Below, piece by piece: positions 18,959-27,900 of a stretch of 64,000 nucleotides of DNA. The translations under genes were made by a program, and so were the position numbers. How positions within the stretch are numbered: the first letter of the stretch is position 1; every line of letters starts with the position of its first letter. The notes under the pieces are model-generated. The model was not told the DNA's origin. It saw only the letters and a program-made list of their open reading frames with translations, and did no database searches. Origin of the DNA: Helicobacter marmotae (GTDB taxonomy: Bacteria > Campylobacterota > Campylobacteria > Campylobacterales > Helicobacteraceae); contig NZ_NXLR01000011.1 of assembly GCF_003364255.1 (NCBI RefSeq), positions 1 to 64,000 on the forward strand, written 5' to 3'.

Positions 18959-19547
18959 CATATTGATTTGGTTATGTCTCTCTTGCATACTATGGGCGAG
19001 GGAAAATCCTTTTGAATCTGTGATTACGCCAAAGGCAGAAGCCCATAAACCTCCAAATATATACCAAGACCCGCTATCTAATGTAGAGTTTGTGCTCCCA
19101 AGCACGGCAAGAGTGCTAAAAAGTGTGCAAATTACATATCAAAACCTTGATGGATCTATTGAAAATAAAATTATTCAACTCGATGAGGGCATAGATTGGC
19201 ATTATCCTCTTTTAATTTCTCAAAGGGCGGAGGGTGCGAGCTACAAGGCGGAAAATCGCTTTAAAGTTGGCAGTTTTGAGCTGATTATTAATAATAATAC
19301 GCTTTTTGTAACCACACGTAAAAAAATCTTGCGAGATTTTATTTTGCCTGAGCCCTATCGGCTTGTGCTTGATGTTGAGGGGGTTAAAGAGAGCGAATAT
19401 GAAAAAATCACTTTGAATAAAAAATATTTTAGTGGGGCAGATGTTTCTACGCATGAGGGATTTTATAGAATCTCCATTGAGCTTGATGGACGCTATAAAT
19501 ATCGTATATCACCCCAACGCGATGGCTTTATGATTACTTTGGAGTGA
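18948..19547 (+). CDS. AMIN-domain periplasmic protein
   Basis: The 199-residue protein has a signal peptide (about 1-16) and starts with TTG behind GGAG (18938-18941). The C-terminal part, with beta strands such as YRLVLDVEG and YRISIELDGRYKYRISP, fits an AMIN domain, a peptidoglycan-targeting module. It corresponds in position to H. pylori HP0156. With the FtsB-like gene upstream, an envelope or division role is plausible. Confidence 0.7.
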   Translation: MKNSILIWLCLSCILWARENPFESVITPKAEAHKPPNIYQDPLSNVEFVLPSTARVLKSVQITYQNLDGSIENKIIQLDEGIDWHYPLLISQRAEGASYKAENRFKVGSFELIINNNTLFVTTRKKILRDFILPEPYRLVLDVEGVKESEYEKITLNKKYFSGADVSTHEGFYRISIELDGRYKYRISPQRDGFMITLE

Positions 19548-19549
19548 GT

Positions 19550-20056
19550 GTGGAAAATATCGTTTTGATTGGTTTTATGGGTTGTGGTAAAACGACTATC
19601 GGTAGAGAAATAGCCTCACTCGGGGGGAGATTCTTGCTTGATACAGACCAGATTATAGAGCAAAATATGGGTAAAAGCATAAAAGAGATTTTTCAATCAG
19701 TGGGTGAGAGTGGGTTTCGCCGTATAGAATCCCAGCTGATTTTATGGCTTGGGGCGAATGTTAAAAATGCAGTGATTGCCACAGGCGGGGGAATGGCGGT
19801 TTATAATGATATAAGTTATTTGGGGAAGGTTTTTTGGCTTGATGTGAGATTTGATTCTATCCTTGAACGTCTTGATAGTATTCAAAGAGACAAGCGTCCA
19901 TTATTTCATAATATTCCTCAAGCAAAGCAACTTTACAATGAGCGTAAAAAGATATATGAGAAAAAAGCTCAATATAGAGTAAATGGCAGTGCTTCTATAG
20001 CAGAGATAGCCCGCCAAATTGTAGAGTATATGGAGAGGGAGAGTAATGGCTTATAA
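19550..20056 (+). CDS. aroK: Shikimate kinase
   Basis: Phosphorylates shikimate in aromatic amino acid synthesis. The P-loop GFMGCGKTT lies near the N-terminus, with DTDQIIE and ATGGGMAV for shikimate binding and an RPLFHN lid. Two GTG starts are possible. The first (19544) overlaps the ribosome site GGAG, whereas GTG 19550 is five bases after it, so I chose 19550 (168 residues). It overlaps no coding region after this correction. Confidence 0.93.
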   Translation: MENIVLIGFMGCGKTTIGREIASLGGRFLLDTDQIIEQNMGKSIKEIFQSVGESGFRRIESQLILWLGANVKNAVIATGGGMAVYNDISYLGKVFWLDVRFDSILERLDSIQRDKRPLFHNIPQAKQLYNERKKIYEKKAQYRVNGSASIAEIARQIVEYMERESNGL

Positions 20057-20089
20057 GAGGCATATAAAATAATGAGATTGCCATTTTTT

Positions 20090-20098
20090 TGTTATAAT
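20090..20098 (+). promoter_or_regulatory. Extended -10 promoter of the aminotransferase/dehydrogenase pair
   Basis: A T-rich run is followed by TG-T-TATAAT (TATAAT at 20093-20098), 33 bases before the GTG start at 20131. This is a consensus extended -10. Confidence 0.6.
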
Positions 20099-20130
20099 CT
20101 TTGGCTAATTTGAAAGTAAGGGCATTGTAA

Positions 20131-21228
20131 GTGGAATTTATTAATCTCAAAGCGCAGTATCAAAGCTATAAGGCAGAAATTGATAGGGCAATATCAGATG
20201 TATTGCATTCATCGCAATTTATTATGGGCAAGCCTGTAAGTGATTTAGAGCTCGCCCTTAGCGAGTATGTGAGGGGAAGTGAAGCCATAGCATGCAGCAG
20301 TGGGACAGATGCACTGATCTTAGCCCTTATGGCACTTGATGTAAAAAGCGGCGATGAGGTGATTACCTCCCCATTTAGCTTTATAGCAAGTGTAGAGGCG
20401 ATTATGCTTCTTGGGGCAAAACCTGTGTTTGTAGATATTGACCCTAAAACCTACAATCTCTCCCCATCAAAGCTTGAAAATGCCATTACTTCCCATACAA
20501 AGGCGATTATCCCCGTGGCGATTTTTGGGCAAATGGCAGATATGGAATCTATAAATACCATTGCCAAAAAATATGATATTCCTGTGATTGAAGATGCCGC
20601 TCAGAGCTTTGGAGCAAGCCAGAAGACAAGTGATGGGAAAACACTCAAATCCTGCAATGCAAGCATGATGGCTACTACGAGCTTTTTCCCCAGTAAGCCT
20701 TTGGGCTGCTATGGTGATGGTGGGGCGGTCTTTACAAACAATAAGGCTTTGGCTCAAAAAATCCGCTATCTTCTTAACCATGGGCAGATGAGACGTTATG
20801 AGCATAGCTTTATCGGGCTTAATGCGCGACTTGATGCCCTCCAAGCAGCTATTTTAAGTGTGAAGTTGGCACATTTAGATGATGAAATCAACAGGCGTCA
20901 AGTCATTGCAAAGCGATATGATGAGCAGCTTAAAGATGTGACTATCCCCTTTATAGCAGCGGGTAATATCAGTGCGTATGCGCAATATTCCATTGCTACC
21001 CCTAATCGTGCTGCGCTAATAGCTAGGCTTGAAGCTGCGCATATCCCTTATGCGGTGCATTATCCTATTCCTTTACATTTGCAAGAAGTTGTATGTAAGG
21101 CATATCCTTATAAAAAGGGCGATTTCCCTGTGAGCGAAGAGCTTTGTGATAATGTCCTCTCCCTGCCTTTTAGTGCGTTTTTTAGCCAAGATGAGCAAGA
21201 TAGGGTAATAGAGGTTGTGAATGGATAA
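20131..21228 (+). CDS. DegT/DnrJ/EryC1/StrS-family sugar aminotransferase
   Basis: The 365-residue PLP enzyme transfers an amino group to a nucleotide-linked keto-sugar. The PLP lysine Lys189 is in FFPSKPLGCYGDGG, with the usual early SGTDALILAL and EDAAQSFGA motifs. It starts with GTG. The next gene is a Gfo/Idh/MocA oxidoreductase overlapping by eight bases. This pairing recalls the WbpB/WbpE step that makes 3-amino-3-deoxy-GlcNAcA derivatives for surface polysaccharides. The exact sugar cannot be read from sequence. Confidence 0.85.
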   Translation: MEFINLKAQYQSYKAEIDRAISDVLHSSQFIMGKPVSDLELALSEYVRGSEAIACSSGTDALILALMALDVKSGDEVITSPFSFIASVEAIMLLGAKPVFVDIDPKTYNLSPSKLENAITSHTKAIIPVAIFGQMADMESINTIAKKYDIPVIEDAAQSFGASQKTSDGKTLKSCNASMMATTSFFPSKPLGCYGDGGAVFTNNKALAQKIRYLLNHGQMRRYEHSFIGLNARLDALQAAILSVKLAHLDDEINRRQVIAKRYDEQLKDVTIPFIAAGNISAYAQYSIATPNRAALIARLEAAHIPYAVHYPIPLHLQEVVCKAYPYKKGDFPVSEELCDNVLSLPFSAFFSQDEQDRVIEVVNG

Positions 21229-22174
21229 GCCCGTACGTATTGCCCTCTTTGGTATTGGGAAAATGGGGCAAAACCATTTGAGAATCTTAAGTATGCTTAA
21301 AGATGTAGAAATTGCATTTTTATATGATAGCAATGTAGAGCTATGCGAGGATTTGAGCAGGAAGTTTGGTATTAAAATTTTAGAGAATCTTGACCAAGAC
21401 CTCAAAAGCTGCGATGGAGCCATTATTGTAACGCCTACTTTCACGCATTTTGATTATATTAATAAAGTTAGCGATTATGTGAAAAATATTTTTGTAGAAA
21501 AGCCCCTGACTAATACCTTAGAATCAACCCAAGTGATAGTAAATCTTGCTAAGGATAAACACTTAAATATTCAAGTAGGCTTTATTGAGCGATATAATCC
21601 AGCTGTTATCACGCTCAAAGCCATTCTCGCCCATAATAATCACAATATTATCAACATCGACCTCACCCGCACAAATAAGATGAGTTCGCGTATCACAGAT
21701 GTTGATGTTGTGATTGATTTGATGATACATGATATTGATTTGGCTCTTAATTTTAATGGTGATATAGCAGATATTTATGCCCATGGCGTGGTGATAGATG
21801 GTATGATAGAGTATGCGAGGGCGTGTATGAAGCATACAAATGGCTCTTTTTCTAATATCGTAGCAAGTCGCATTACAGAGAAGCGACTTCGCCAAATTAG
21901 CATTACAACACATAATGAATATATTGATTGTAATTTATTGCGTAAGGAAGTTTTTGTGGATAAGCAGAGCGTGGAGCAACGGCTTGATAATGTCTCCATT
22001 AGTGCCAATACCGAGACTATTGAAGTAAGAGGGCAGGAGAGCTTGCTCTCAGAGCTTATTGACTTTGTGAATATGTGTAAAAATATCCCTACAGATAATA
22101 GACCAAATCAAGATGATGGCATGAAAGCTATGCAAGTGGCTCATAAGATTCAAAGTATCATTCATAATGCTTAG
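21221..22174 (+). CDS. Gfo/Idh/MocA-family sugar dehydrogenase
   Basis: The 317-residue NAD(P)-dependent oxidoreductase has a Rossmann start ALFGIGKMGQNHL and the family EKP motif with Lys94 (FVEKPL). The C-terminal half has DLMIHDIDLAL, the typical catalytic histidine region. It probably supplies the keto-sugar used by the preceding aminotransferase. It is the last gene before composite repeat A. Confidence 0.85.
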   Translation: MDKPVRIALFGIGKMGQNHLRILSMLKDVEIAFLYDSNVELCEDLSRKFGIKILENLDQDLKSCDGAIIVTPTFTHFDYINKVSDYVKNIFVEKPLTNTLESTQVIVNLAKDKHLNIQVGFIERYNPAVITLKAILAHNNHNIINIDLTRTNKMSSRITDVDVVIDLMIHDIDLALNFNGDIADIYAHGVVIDGMIEYARACMKHTNGSFSNIVASRITEKRLRQISITTHNEYIDCNLLRKEVFVDKQSVEQRLDNVSISANTETIEVRGQESLLSELIDFVNMCKNIPTDNRPNQDDGMKAMQVAHKIQSIIHNA

Positions 22175-22183
22175 TCTATTTGA

Positions 22184-22643
22184 TTCAATATCTTGGTTTG
22201 TGTGAATTGATTTCACACAAACGCCCTCAAAGCTTGACTTATAGCTAAGCTACGCTTATCTATCAAGTCTTTTTTTTTGAGGGCTTTAAATTGTCGCCTG
22301 AAAGCGCCTGTGCTGGGGGCATTTCTATTAATTTGATGTCTTGGTTTGCAAAAATAAATTTTGCAAACCGCCTAAAGCCCTGCGGGTGGGCACTCTATAC
22401 TAACTTTTTTACCCTTTTGGGTGGTTTTGGTTTCTCCTACAAAAGGTAGTTCGTTTGTCATTCTGAGGGAGCACGAAGTGCGACCGAAGAATCTCTCTTA
22501 TCCGCTAAAGACTCCTTAACAGAAACACTAGAAAGGCAGTTACTTTGTCATGTCTTGCGGGCTTTATGCCCGAAGAATTCACAAACGAATCACTAGTCAC
22601 CCACAGAGATTCTTCGGTCATTACCACTCCCTAAGACATGACA
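22184..22643 (+). repeat. Composite repeat A: array of small hairpins
   Basis: In order: hairpin GTTTGTGTGAA (22196-22206)/TTCACACAAAC (22212-22222); a long hairpin 22223-22284; hairpin GGTTTGCAAAA (22343-22353)/TTTTGCAAACC (22359-22369) followed by CGCCTAAAGCCCTGCGGG; GTCATTCTGAG...CGAAGAATCTC (22457-22495) with inner GCAC-GAA-GTGC; a conserved linker; GTCATGTCTT...GAAGAATT with inner CGGGC/GCCCG (22558-22572); and an inverted-orientation copy at 22606-22643. The order matches repeats B and C. The array lies just after the end of a plus-strand operon. Confidence 0.8.
22223..22284 (+). terminator. Hairpin with T9 run, possible terminator
   Basis: The inner stem CTTGA (22233-22237)/TCAAG (22263-22267) with TAGCTAAGC/GCTTATCTA above it is followed by nine T residues (22270-22278). 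An outer 9 bp stem GCCCTCAAA/TTTGAGGGC (22223-22231, 22276-22284) encloses both. It is placed to end transcripts of the aminotransferase operon. Relatives lie at 36871-36904 and 36965-37000. Confidence 0.5.
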
Positions 22644-23050
22644 AGCTCATTACCCTTATGGAGGAAGTCCCAAACGTCTTCTAGCGGTAAGATATATCCT
22701 CATCACAGGATAAAATAAAATCGCACAAAGTACCACCTTTAAAAGCTTCCCTCTTGTGGGGGATATATAAGGGGGCAAGAGCATTAGTTATATGTTAGAC
22801 CTCGCATACAAGCGTAGTATATGAGCGCACTTGCACAATTCTTTGAAAAACACACAAAAGACAAGCAGAGATAAAGAACTCTAGCACTCTATCTTCTCCA
22901 AATGCTTTTAAGCACATATAAAAAATAAAGGAGGGTAGGGCTATTTGAAGTGAGGTAATAGCAGATTTATATAAAGAATAGCACAATTTAATCGTGCTAA
23001 AAGCGAGGAATAAATATAATTGCACCTTATTTCTTTCTTAAAGGGTTTTA
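22644..23050. other. Intergenic region before nrdB
   Basis: About 400 bp without a convincing gene. It holds the imperfect palindrome at 22980-22998 and an AAAGGG ribosome site before the nrdB ATG. A hydrophobic minus-strand frame (22795-23025) has no ribosome site and was not accepted. Confidence 0.4.
22980..22998. promoter_or_regulatory. 19 bp imperfect palindrome in the nrdB leader
   Basis: AGCACAATTTAATCGTGCT pairs with itself at eight of nine positions around a central T. It lies 53 bases before the nrdB ATG. It could be a protein-binding site or an mRNA hairpin. It does not look like the NrdR box. Confidence 0.3.
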
Positions 23051-24100
23051 ATGAATAACGCAGACAGGTCTCAACCAATTACGCGCAAGCTTATTTATAA
23101 TCCAGAATCAAATGAAAGTGTGAATGATAGACGCATTTTTGGTGGAAATCCTACAAGTATGTTTGAGCTCAATAAAATTAAATATCAATGGGCGTATCAC
23201 TTATGGAAAGTAATGCTTGCGAATACTTGGTTTCCTGAAGAAGTCAATATGAATCCAGATAAACGCGATTATAATGATGGCTTAACCGCACAAGAAAGGT
23301 TAGGTTATGATAGGGCTTTGGCTCAACTTATTTTTATGGATTCTTTGCAGACAAACAATCTTATAGATAATGTCAATCCCTATATCACAAGCCCAGAGAT
23401 TAATCTTATCCTTGTGCGTCAAGCGTATGAAGAGGCACTGCATTCTCAAAGCTATGCGGTAATGGTAGAATCTATCTCTGCCAATACTGATGAGATTTAT
23501 AATATGTGGCGTGTTGATATGCAGTTACGAAGCAAGAATGATAATATCGCCAATGTTTATATTGAGCTTGCTAAGAATCCCAATGAAGAAAATCTCTTAA
23601 AAGCTATGTTTGCTAATCAAATTTTGGAGGGGATTTATTTTTATAGTGGGTTTTCATATTTTTATACACTTGCACGTAGTGGTAAAATGCTAGGCTCTGC
23701 GCAAATGATACGATTTATCCAGCGCGATGAGGTAACGCATTTATTGTTATTCCAAAATATGATTAAGTCTTTACGCACGGAGCAAGCATATCTCTTTACC
23801 CCTGCTTTAGAAGAAGAGGTCATAGAGATGTTTAGAAAGGCAGTAGATATTGAATCTATTTGGGGTGAGTATATTACACAGGGGCAGATTCTAGGGCTTA
23901 CTGCAGATATTATACGCGAATATATCCAGCATTTAGCCGATGATCGTCTTAAGGCAGTTGGCTTTAAGCCTCTTTACAATTCTAAGAATCCTATCAAATG
24001 GGTCGAGCAGTTTGCGAATTTCAATGATCAAAAAACCAATTTCTTTGAAGCAAAGGTAACAAATTATTCAAAAGGGAGCATTAATTTTGATGATTTCTAA
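23051..24100 (+). CDS. nrdB: Ribonucleoside-diphosphate reductase beta subunit (class Ia)
   Basis: The 349-residue radical-generating subunit holds the di-iron tyrosyl cofactor used with NrdA to make deoxynucleotides. Iron-ligand helices are visible ([49 protein letters not shown]). The C-terminus ends in acidic/aromatic residues (SINFDDF), typical of the tail that docks to NrdA. nrdA is not in the window. AAAGGG precedes the ATG. Confidence 0.95.
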   Translation: MNNADRSQPITRKLIYNPESNESVNDRRIFGGNPTSMFELNKIKYQWAYHLWKVMLANTWFPEEVNMNPDKRDYNDGLTAQERLGYDRALAQLIFMDSLQTNNLIDNVNPYITSPEINLILVRQAYEEALHSQSYAVMVESISANTDEIYNMWRVDMQLRSKNDNIANVYIELAKNPNEENLLKAMFANQILEGIYFYSGFSYFYTLARSGKMLGSAQMIRFIQRDEVTHLLLFQNMIKSLRTEQAYLFTPALEEEVIEMFRKAVDIESIWGEYITQGQILGLTADIIREYIQHLADDRLKAVGFKPLYNSKNPIKWVEQFANFNDQKTNFFEAKVTNYSKGSINFDDF

Positions 24101-24827
24101 AAAACTCTATAGTATGCAGATTAAAAGCGGGCAAGATTTCACAGAAAATCTCAAACAAGTGGAGGATTTTGTCGCTCAATGTGGGAAAGATGCGATTATT
24201 TGTACGCCTGAGGTGGTATTAAGCGGCTTTGCTTACCAACGTATGAATGAGGCAAGTGAGTTCTCCAAAAGCGCTACAGAAGCACTTTTAGTATGTAGTG
24301 CTAAATATAAGAACACAATTGTTACTACGATGATTGAGGAGAAAAATAAAAAGTTTTATAATAATCTGAAAGTATTTTCTAAGGGTGAAATGGTGCATAA
24401 GCAGAGCAAAAATAAGCTTTTTTTGCTTGGTGATGAGCATTTGCATTTTAGCGCAGGGGAGAGAGAGGAGATTAGTATTTTTGAAATTGATGGCATTAAA
24501 TGTGCTGCGCTGATTTGCTTTGAGCTACGTTTTGTGGAGCTATGGGAGCAAATAAAGGGTGCGGATATTATTTTTGTAAGTGCTCAATGGGGCAAGGCGC
24601 GTAAGAATCACTTTGAGATTCTCTCTGCGGCATTAGCGGTGGCAAATCAAGCATTTGTTGTAGCAAGCAATAGTGCTAATGATATTATGGCAAGGGGGAG
24701 TGCTATTATCACGCCATATGGGATTGTGTATAAAAATGACAAGAAGCATTTTGTCGCCTGTGAGGTTGATATTAGTGAAACATCGCGAATGAGAAAGTAT
24801 ATTAATACGAATATAAAGATAAATTAA
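24090..24827 (+). CDS. Carbon-nitrogen hydrolase (nitrilase superfamily), catalytic triad intact
   Basis: The protein of about 245 residues shows the complete triad: Glu in TPEVVLSGF, Lys in KQSKNKLF and Cys143 in ALICFELRF. It hydrolyses an amide or nitrile, substrate unknown. The family includes omega-amidases and N-carbamoyl hydrolases. ATG 24090 is preferred over the TTG at 24087. Both overlap the end of nrdB. Unlike the homolog at 5022 this one should be active. Confidence 0.8.
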   Translation: MISKKLYSMQIKSGQDFTENLKQVEDFVAQCGKDAIICTPEVVLSGFAYQRMNEASEFSKSATEALLVCSAKYKNTIVTTMIEEKNKKFYNNLKVFSKGEMVHKQSKNKLFLLGDEHLHFSAGEREEISIFEIDGIKCAALICFELRFVELWEQIKGADIIFVSAQWGKARKNHFEILSAALAVANQAFVVASNSANDIMARGSAIITPYGIVYKNDKKHFVACEVDISETSRMRKYINTNIKIN

Positions 24828-24837
24828 AGATAAATTG

Positions 24838-25473
24838 ATGTACAAGTTTGCCCTCAAAGAAATGTGCAATGAGATTCAAAAGCTTTTCCCTCTATCGCCT
24901 AAAGTGGCTCATGCTATTTGCGTTGTGGATAGGGAGAAGTTTATTCCCGCTGGTTTTGCTAGACATTTGGCATATAATATAAATCCCCTGCCGCTTTGTG
25001 AATCTCAATATATTAGCTCTCCGCTCACTGTTGCACAAATGACAGAATATCTCTCTCCCAATGGAGGAGATAGTGTGCTTGAAATTGGCTGTGGGAGTGG
25101 GTATCAGGCTATGGTGCTATCCCATCTGTTTCGCCGTGTGTTTAGTATAGAGCGCATTGATAAGCTCCTCTCACAAGCACGAGAGCGATTCAAGCTTTTA
25201 GGGGCACATAATATTTTTATCAAACTTGATGATGGGCAAAAAGGTTGGCAGGAGTATGCTCCCTTTGATGCGATTTTATTTTCTGCGTGCATAGGGGCTA
25301 TCCCACAGCCTATTATTAATCAGCTCCAAGAGGGTGGGGTGATTGTAGCGCCCATACTTGAGGGAGGAAGGCAGGTTATTAAACGTTTTAGAAAGCATAA
25401 TGGCATATTGGGGGGCGGTGAATTTTTGGGAGAGTGTCTGTTCGTAGATGTTAAAGATGGCGTAGTGAGGTAG
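24838..25473 (+). CDS. pcm: Protein-L-isoaspartate O-methyltransferase
   Basis: Repairs isoaspartyl residues using SAM. The protein of about 211 residues has the family start with SSPLTVAQMTEYL, the SAM motif VLEIGCGSGYQ and a late GVIVAPILEG. ATG 24838 follows a TTG at 24835. No strong ribosome site is visible, so coupling to the upstream gene is likely. Confidence 0.9.
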   Translation: MYKFALKEMCNEIQKLFPLSPKVAHAICVVDREKFIPAGFARHLAYNINPLPLCESQYISSPLTVAQMTEYLSPNGGDSVLEIGCGSGYQAMVLSHLFRRVFSIERIDKLLSQARERFKLLGAHNIFIKLDDGQKGWQEYAPFDAILFSACIGAIPQPIINQLQEGGVIVAPILEGGRQVIKRFRKHNGILGGGEFLGECLFVDVKDGVVR

Positions 25474-25476
25474 ATA

Positions 25477-26130
25477 ATGGACATATCGCTATGGGGTTTT
25501 GCGCTTTTTTCTTTATGCTATGCCTTTATGGGAGTGATTTTAATCGCTTTATATGTGCATACCTATAGGGGGCATATTTTGCCATTTGTGTTTTCATCAT
25601 GGGAGTATAGAATCTACTTTTTGCTTTTATGTGCCTTTTCATTTATGATTCTTGTTTGGCAGGGGTTGGGGGCACTTTATGTGATTTTAATGTTTTTGCT
25701 TTTGCTTGGGATTATTGACATTAAATGCCTTGCATTGCCTGATATATTGAATTTTGCACTTCTTGGTATATGCGTGGTATATGCGTTTTTAGAATCTACT
25801 CTTATGCAAGAATCCTTTATACAGAGGGTGCTTTTGGGCTTTGGCGTGGGGGGAGTGTTTTTCGCACTTAAGATTCTCTATCAGTCTTTGAGTAATAGAG
25901 ATATTATGGGGGAGGCAGATATTATTGTTTTATGCTCTTTGGGGGTAGCCTTTGGCACGCTTGATACTTTTATGAGTGTGTTTTTGGGGAGTATTTGTGC
26001 GCTTTTATACGCACTTGTTTTTGCACTATATTCTAGGCAAAGTTTAATCCAACTCAAACTTCCCTTTTGCTTTTTTGTATTTTTGGGCACTATGCTGCAT
26101 TTAGGTTTTGGAGTTTGGCTCTATGCTTAA
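25477..26130 (+). CDS. A24-family prepilin peptidase-like membrane protein
   Basis: The 217-residue polytopic protein carries the two aspartyl active-site motifs of type IV prepilin peptidases: GIIDIKCLALPD (first Asp, with the PD turn) and MGEADI (second Asp). The N-terminal cytoplasmic zinc/methylase domain of full PilD is absent, so it is the short A24 type. It would cleave a pre-pseudopilin-like substrate. No pilin or secretion gene is in the window. It starts three bases after pcm. Confidence 0.7.
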   Translation: MDISLWGFALFSLCYAFMGVILIALYVHTYRGHILPFVFSSWEYRIYFLLLCAFSFMILVWQGLGALYVILMFLLLLGIIDIKCLALPDILNFALLGICVVYAFLESTLMQESFIQRVLLGFGVGGVFFALKILYQSLSNRDIMGEADIIVLCSLGVAFGTLDTFMSVFLGSICALLYALVFALYSRQSLIQLKLPFCFFVFLGTMLHLGFGVWLYA

Positions 26131-27142
26131 ACGTTATCTTTTTATGTCTTTTGCACAGATTTTTTTCCCTTTCTTTTTGGTGTTGTTTTTTATCGCCTCT
26201 GTGGTGCTTTTAATTGATATAGCGGGGCGCACTTATGTGGTGAAGATGAGTTTTTTAGATTTGGGGACATTATTTTTATACTTGATACCCGGGAGTTTGT
26301 TTTTTATCATTCCTATTACATTTTTTGCTGCTTTGGTGCTTTCTATATCGCGTTTGGCTTATGAGTATGAGCTTATGGTGTGCTTTTCGCTTGGGAGTAA
26401 GCCATCAGATATTATTGGATTCTTTTTGCCTATTACATTGCTTGCTACAGCGATTTTGTTTGTCTTTTCGCTCATTATGCTCCCTTTGGCTAATAGTGCG
26501 TCTAAAAACTTCGTGGCACAAAAGAGGGCTGATATTGATGTGAATATCAAACCCGGTGAATTTGGACAAAAGCTGGGTGATTGGCTTGTGTATGTCGATG
26601 ATGTGCAAAATCGCACTTATCAGAATCTCATTTTATTTTCTGAAAATGGCTTTGAGGGGGATACATTTATCATCGCGCAAACAGGCAAGACAAATAATAA
26701 TCAAGGTTTATTTGAGCTTAATCTCACGCAAGGCAGCGCATATTTTGCCCAACCAGAAGAAATTAAAAGAGTAGATTATGAGCAAATGAGCGTACGGCAA
26801 AATGTCGGCGAAGCCCAACTTAGGGGGTATGATTTATTTGAATATTGGCATGATGCCTTTGATAGCCAAACTCATCAAAAATCCCGCAAGCTTGCTCAAG
26901 CGGTGCTAGTATCACTTTTCCCCCTATCTTCACTCTTTTTTGTGCCTCTTTTTGGCATAGCTAACCCACGCTTTAGTGCAAATAGATCATATTTTTATGT
27001 GATTGCAAGTGTGGGGGTGTATTTTATATGTATGCACATTATTTCAGAGCATTTTCCGCTGGTGGGTATGGTATGTATGCCATTATTGTGGTTTGCTCTA
27101 GGCTTTGGCTTATATAAGAAGTTTATTGTTAAGTTTTATTAA
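26123..27142 (+). CDS. LptF/LptG-family permease of the LPS export complex
   Basis: The protein of about 339 residues has N- and C-terminal transmembrane clusters and a central periplasmic domain, as in YjgP/YjgQ. ATG 26123 lies about nine bases after GGAG (26110-26113) and is preferred to a TTG at 26108. It overlaps the upstream gene by eight bases and truA by one. It is the likely partner of the homolog at 13002. Confidence 0.85.
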   Translation: MLKRYLFMSFAQIFFPFFLVLFFIASVVLLIDIAGRTYVVKMSFLDLGTLFLYLIPGSLFFIIPITFFAALVLSISRLAYEYELMVCFSLGSKPSDIIGFFLPITLLATAILFVFSLIMLPLANSASKNFVAQKRADIDVNIKPGEFGQKLGDWLVYVDDVQNRTYQNLILFSENGFEGDTFIIAQTGKTNNNQGLFELNLTQGSAYFAQPEEIKRVDYEQMSVRQNVGEAQLRGYDLFEYWHDAFDSQTHQKSRKLAQAVLVSLFPLSSLFFVPLFGIANPRFSANRSYFYVIASVGVYFICMHIISEHFPLVGMVCMPLLWFALGFGLYKKFIVKFY

Positions 27143-27870
27143 TGCGTACATATAAGGCTGTGATTGCTTATGATGGCAGTGCGTTTTGTGGATTTGCTTT
27201 GCAAAAGCATAAGAGAAGTGTGCTTGGGGCATTGCAGGAGGGATTTAAGCGTGTGGGGATTGAGGGGGAGATTTTGGGGGCTTCTAGGACAGATAAGGGC
27301 GTGCATGCTACAAGGCAGGTTATTAGCTTTAAAAACGCATATCTTCATACCTATGATACACACGCTTTGCTCGCTTTATTAAATACTAAGCTTTATCCGC
27401 ATATTGCTTTGCGCTCTATTCAATGCGTAGATTGGGGCTTCCACCCACGTTTTAGTGCAAAATGGAGGGCATATAGGTTTTTACTCTCCTCTTCTTCTCC
27501 TAATCCCTTTCTTGCGCGGTATGTAAGCTATGCAAAAATAGGCGATAAGGCTAGGTTTGCCTCTGCATTGGGTATGTTTAAAGGGGAGCATAACTTTTTA
27601 TTGTTTAAAAAGAATGGTTCATATACACAGCACAATAGAAGAGAGATTTTTAATATAGCATATTATAGTCATAGCGGTTTAGATATAGTGTATGTGCGTG
27701 GAAATGGGTTTTTACGCTCTCAAGTGCGTTTAATGGTGGGTGCGGCTTTGAGTGTGAGTAGGGGAGAGATGAGTATGCAGGCTTTAGGCGAGCAGCTTTT
27801 AGCTAAGAAGCGGCATTATTATTACCCCATTGCCCCTCAAGGGCTATATCTATGCGGTATAGGATATTAA
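27142..27870 (+). CDS. truA: tRNA pseudouridine(38-40) synthase
   Basis: The 242-residue enzyme modifies the anticodon stem-loop. The catalytic aspartate lies in ASRTDKGVHA, with YDGSAFCGF at the N-terminus and the late FLRSQVRLMVG signature. The start overlaps the LptFG stop (TAATG). nrdB-pcm-LptFG-truA matches the H. pylori HP0361-HP0364 neighbourhood. Confidence 0.95.
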   Translation: MRTYKAVIAYDGSAFCGFALQKHKRSVLGALQEGFKRVGIEGEILGASRTDKGVHATRQVISFKNAYLHTYDTHALLALLNTKLYPHIALRSIQCVDWGFHPRFSAKWRAYRFLLSSSSPNPFLARYVSYAKIGDKARFASALGMFKGEHNFLLFKKNGSYTQHNRREIFNIAYYSHSGLDIVYVRGNGFLRSQVRLMVGAALSVSRGEMSMQALGEQLLAKKRHYYYPIAPQGLYLCGIGY

Positions 27871-27900
27871 AGAAAGTACCCAAAAGCTAGATTCTATATG

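Noticed and set aside
22795-23025. Hydrophobic 76-codon minus-strand frame before nrdB
   Set aside because: GTG start without a ribosome site, A+T-rich non-coding composition, no recognisable motif, and it contains the nrdB leader palindrome.
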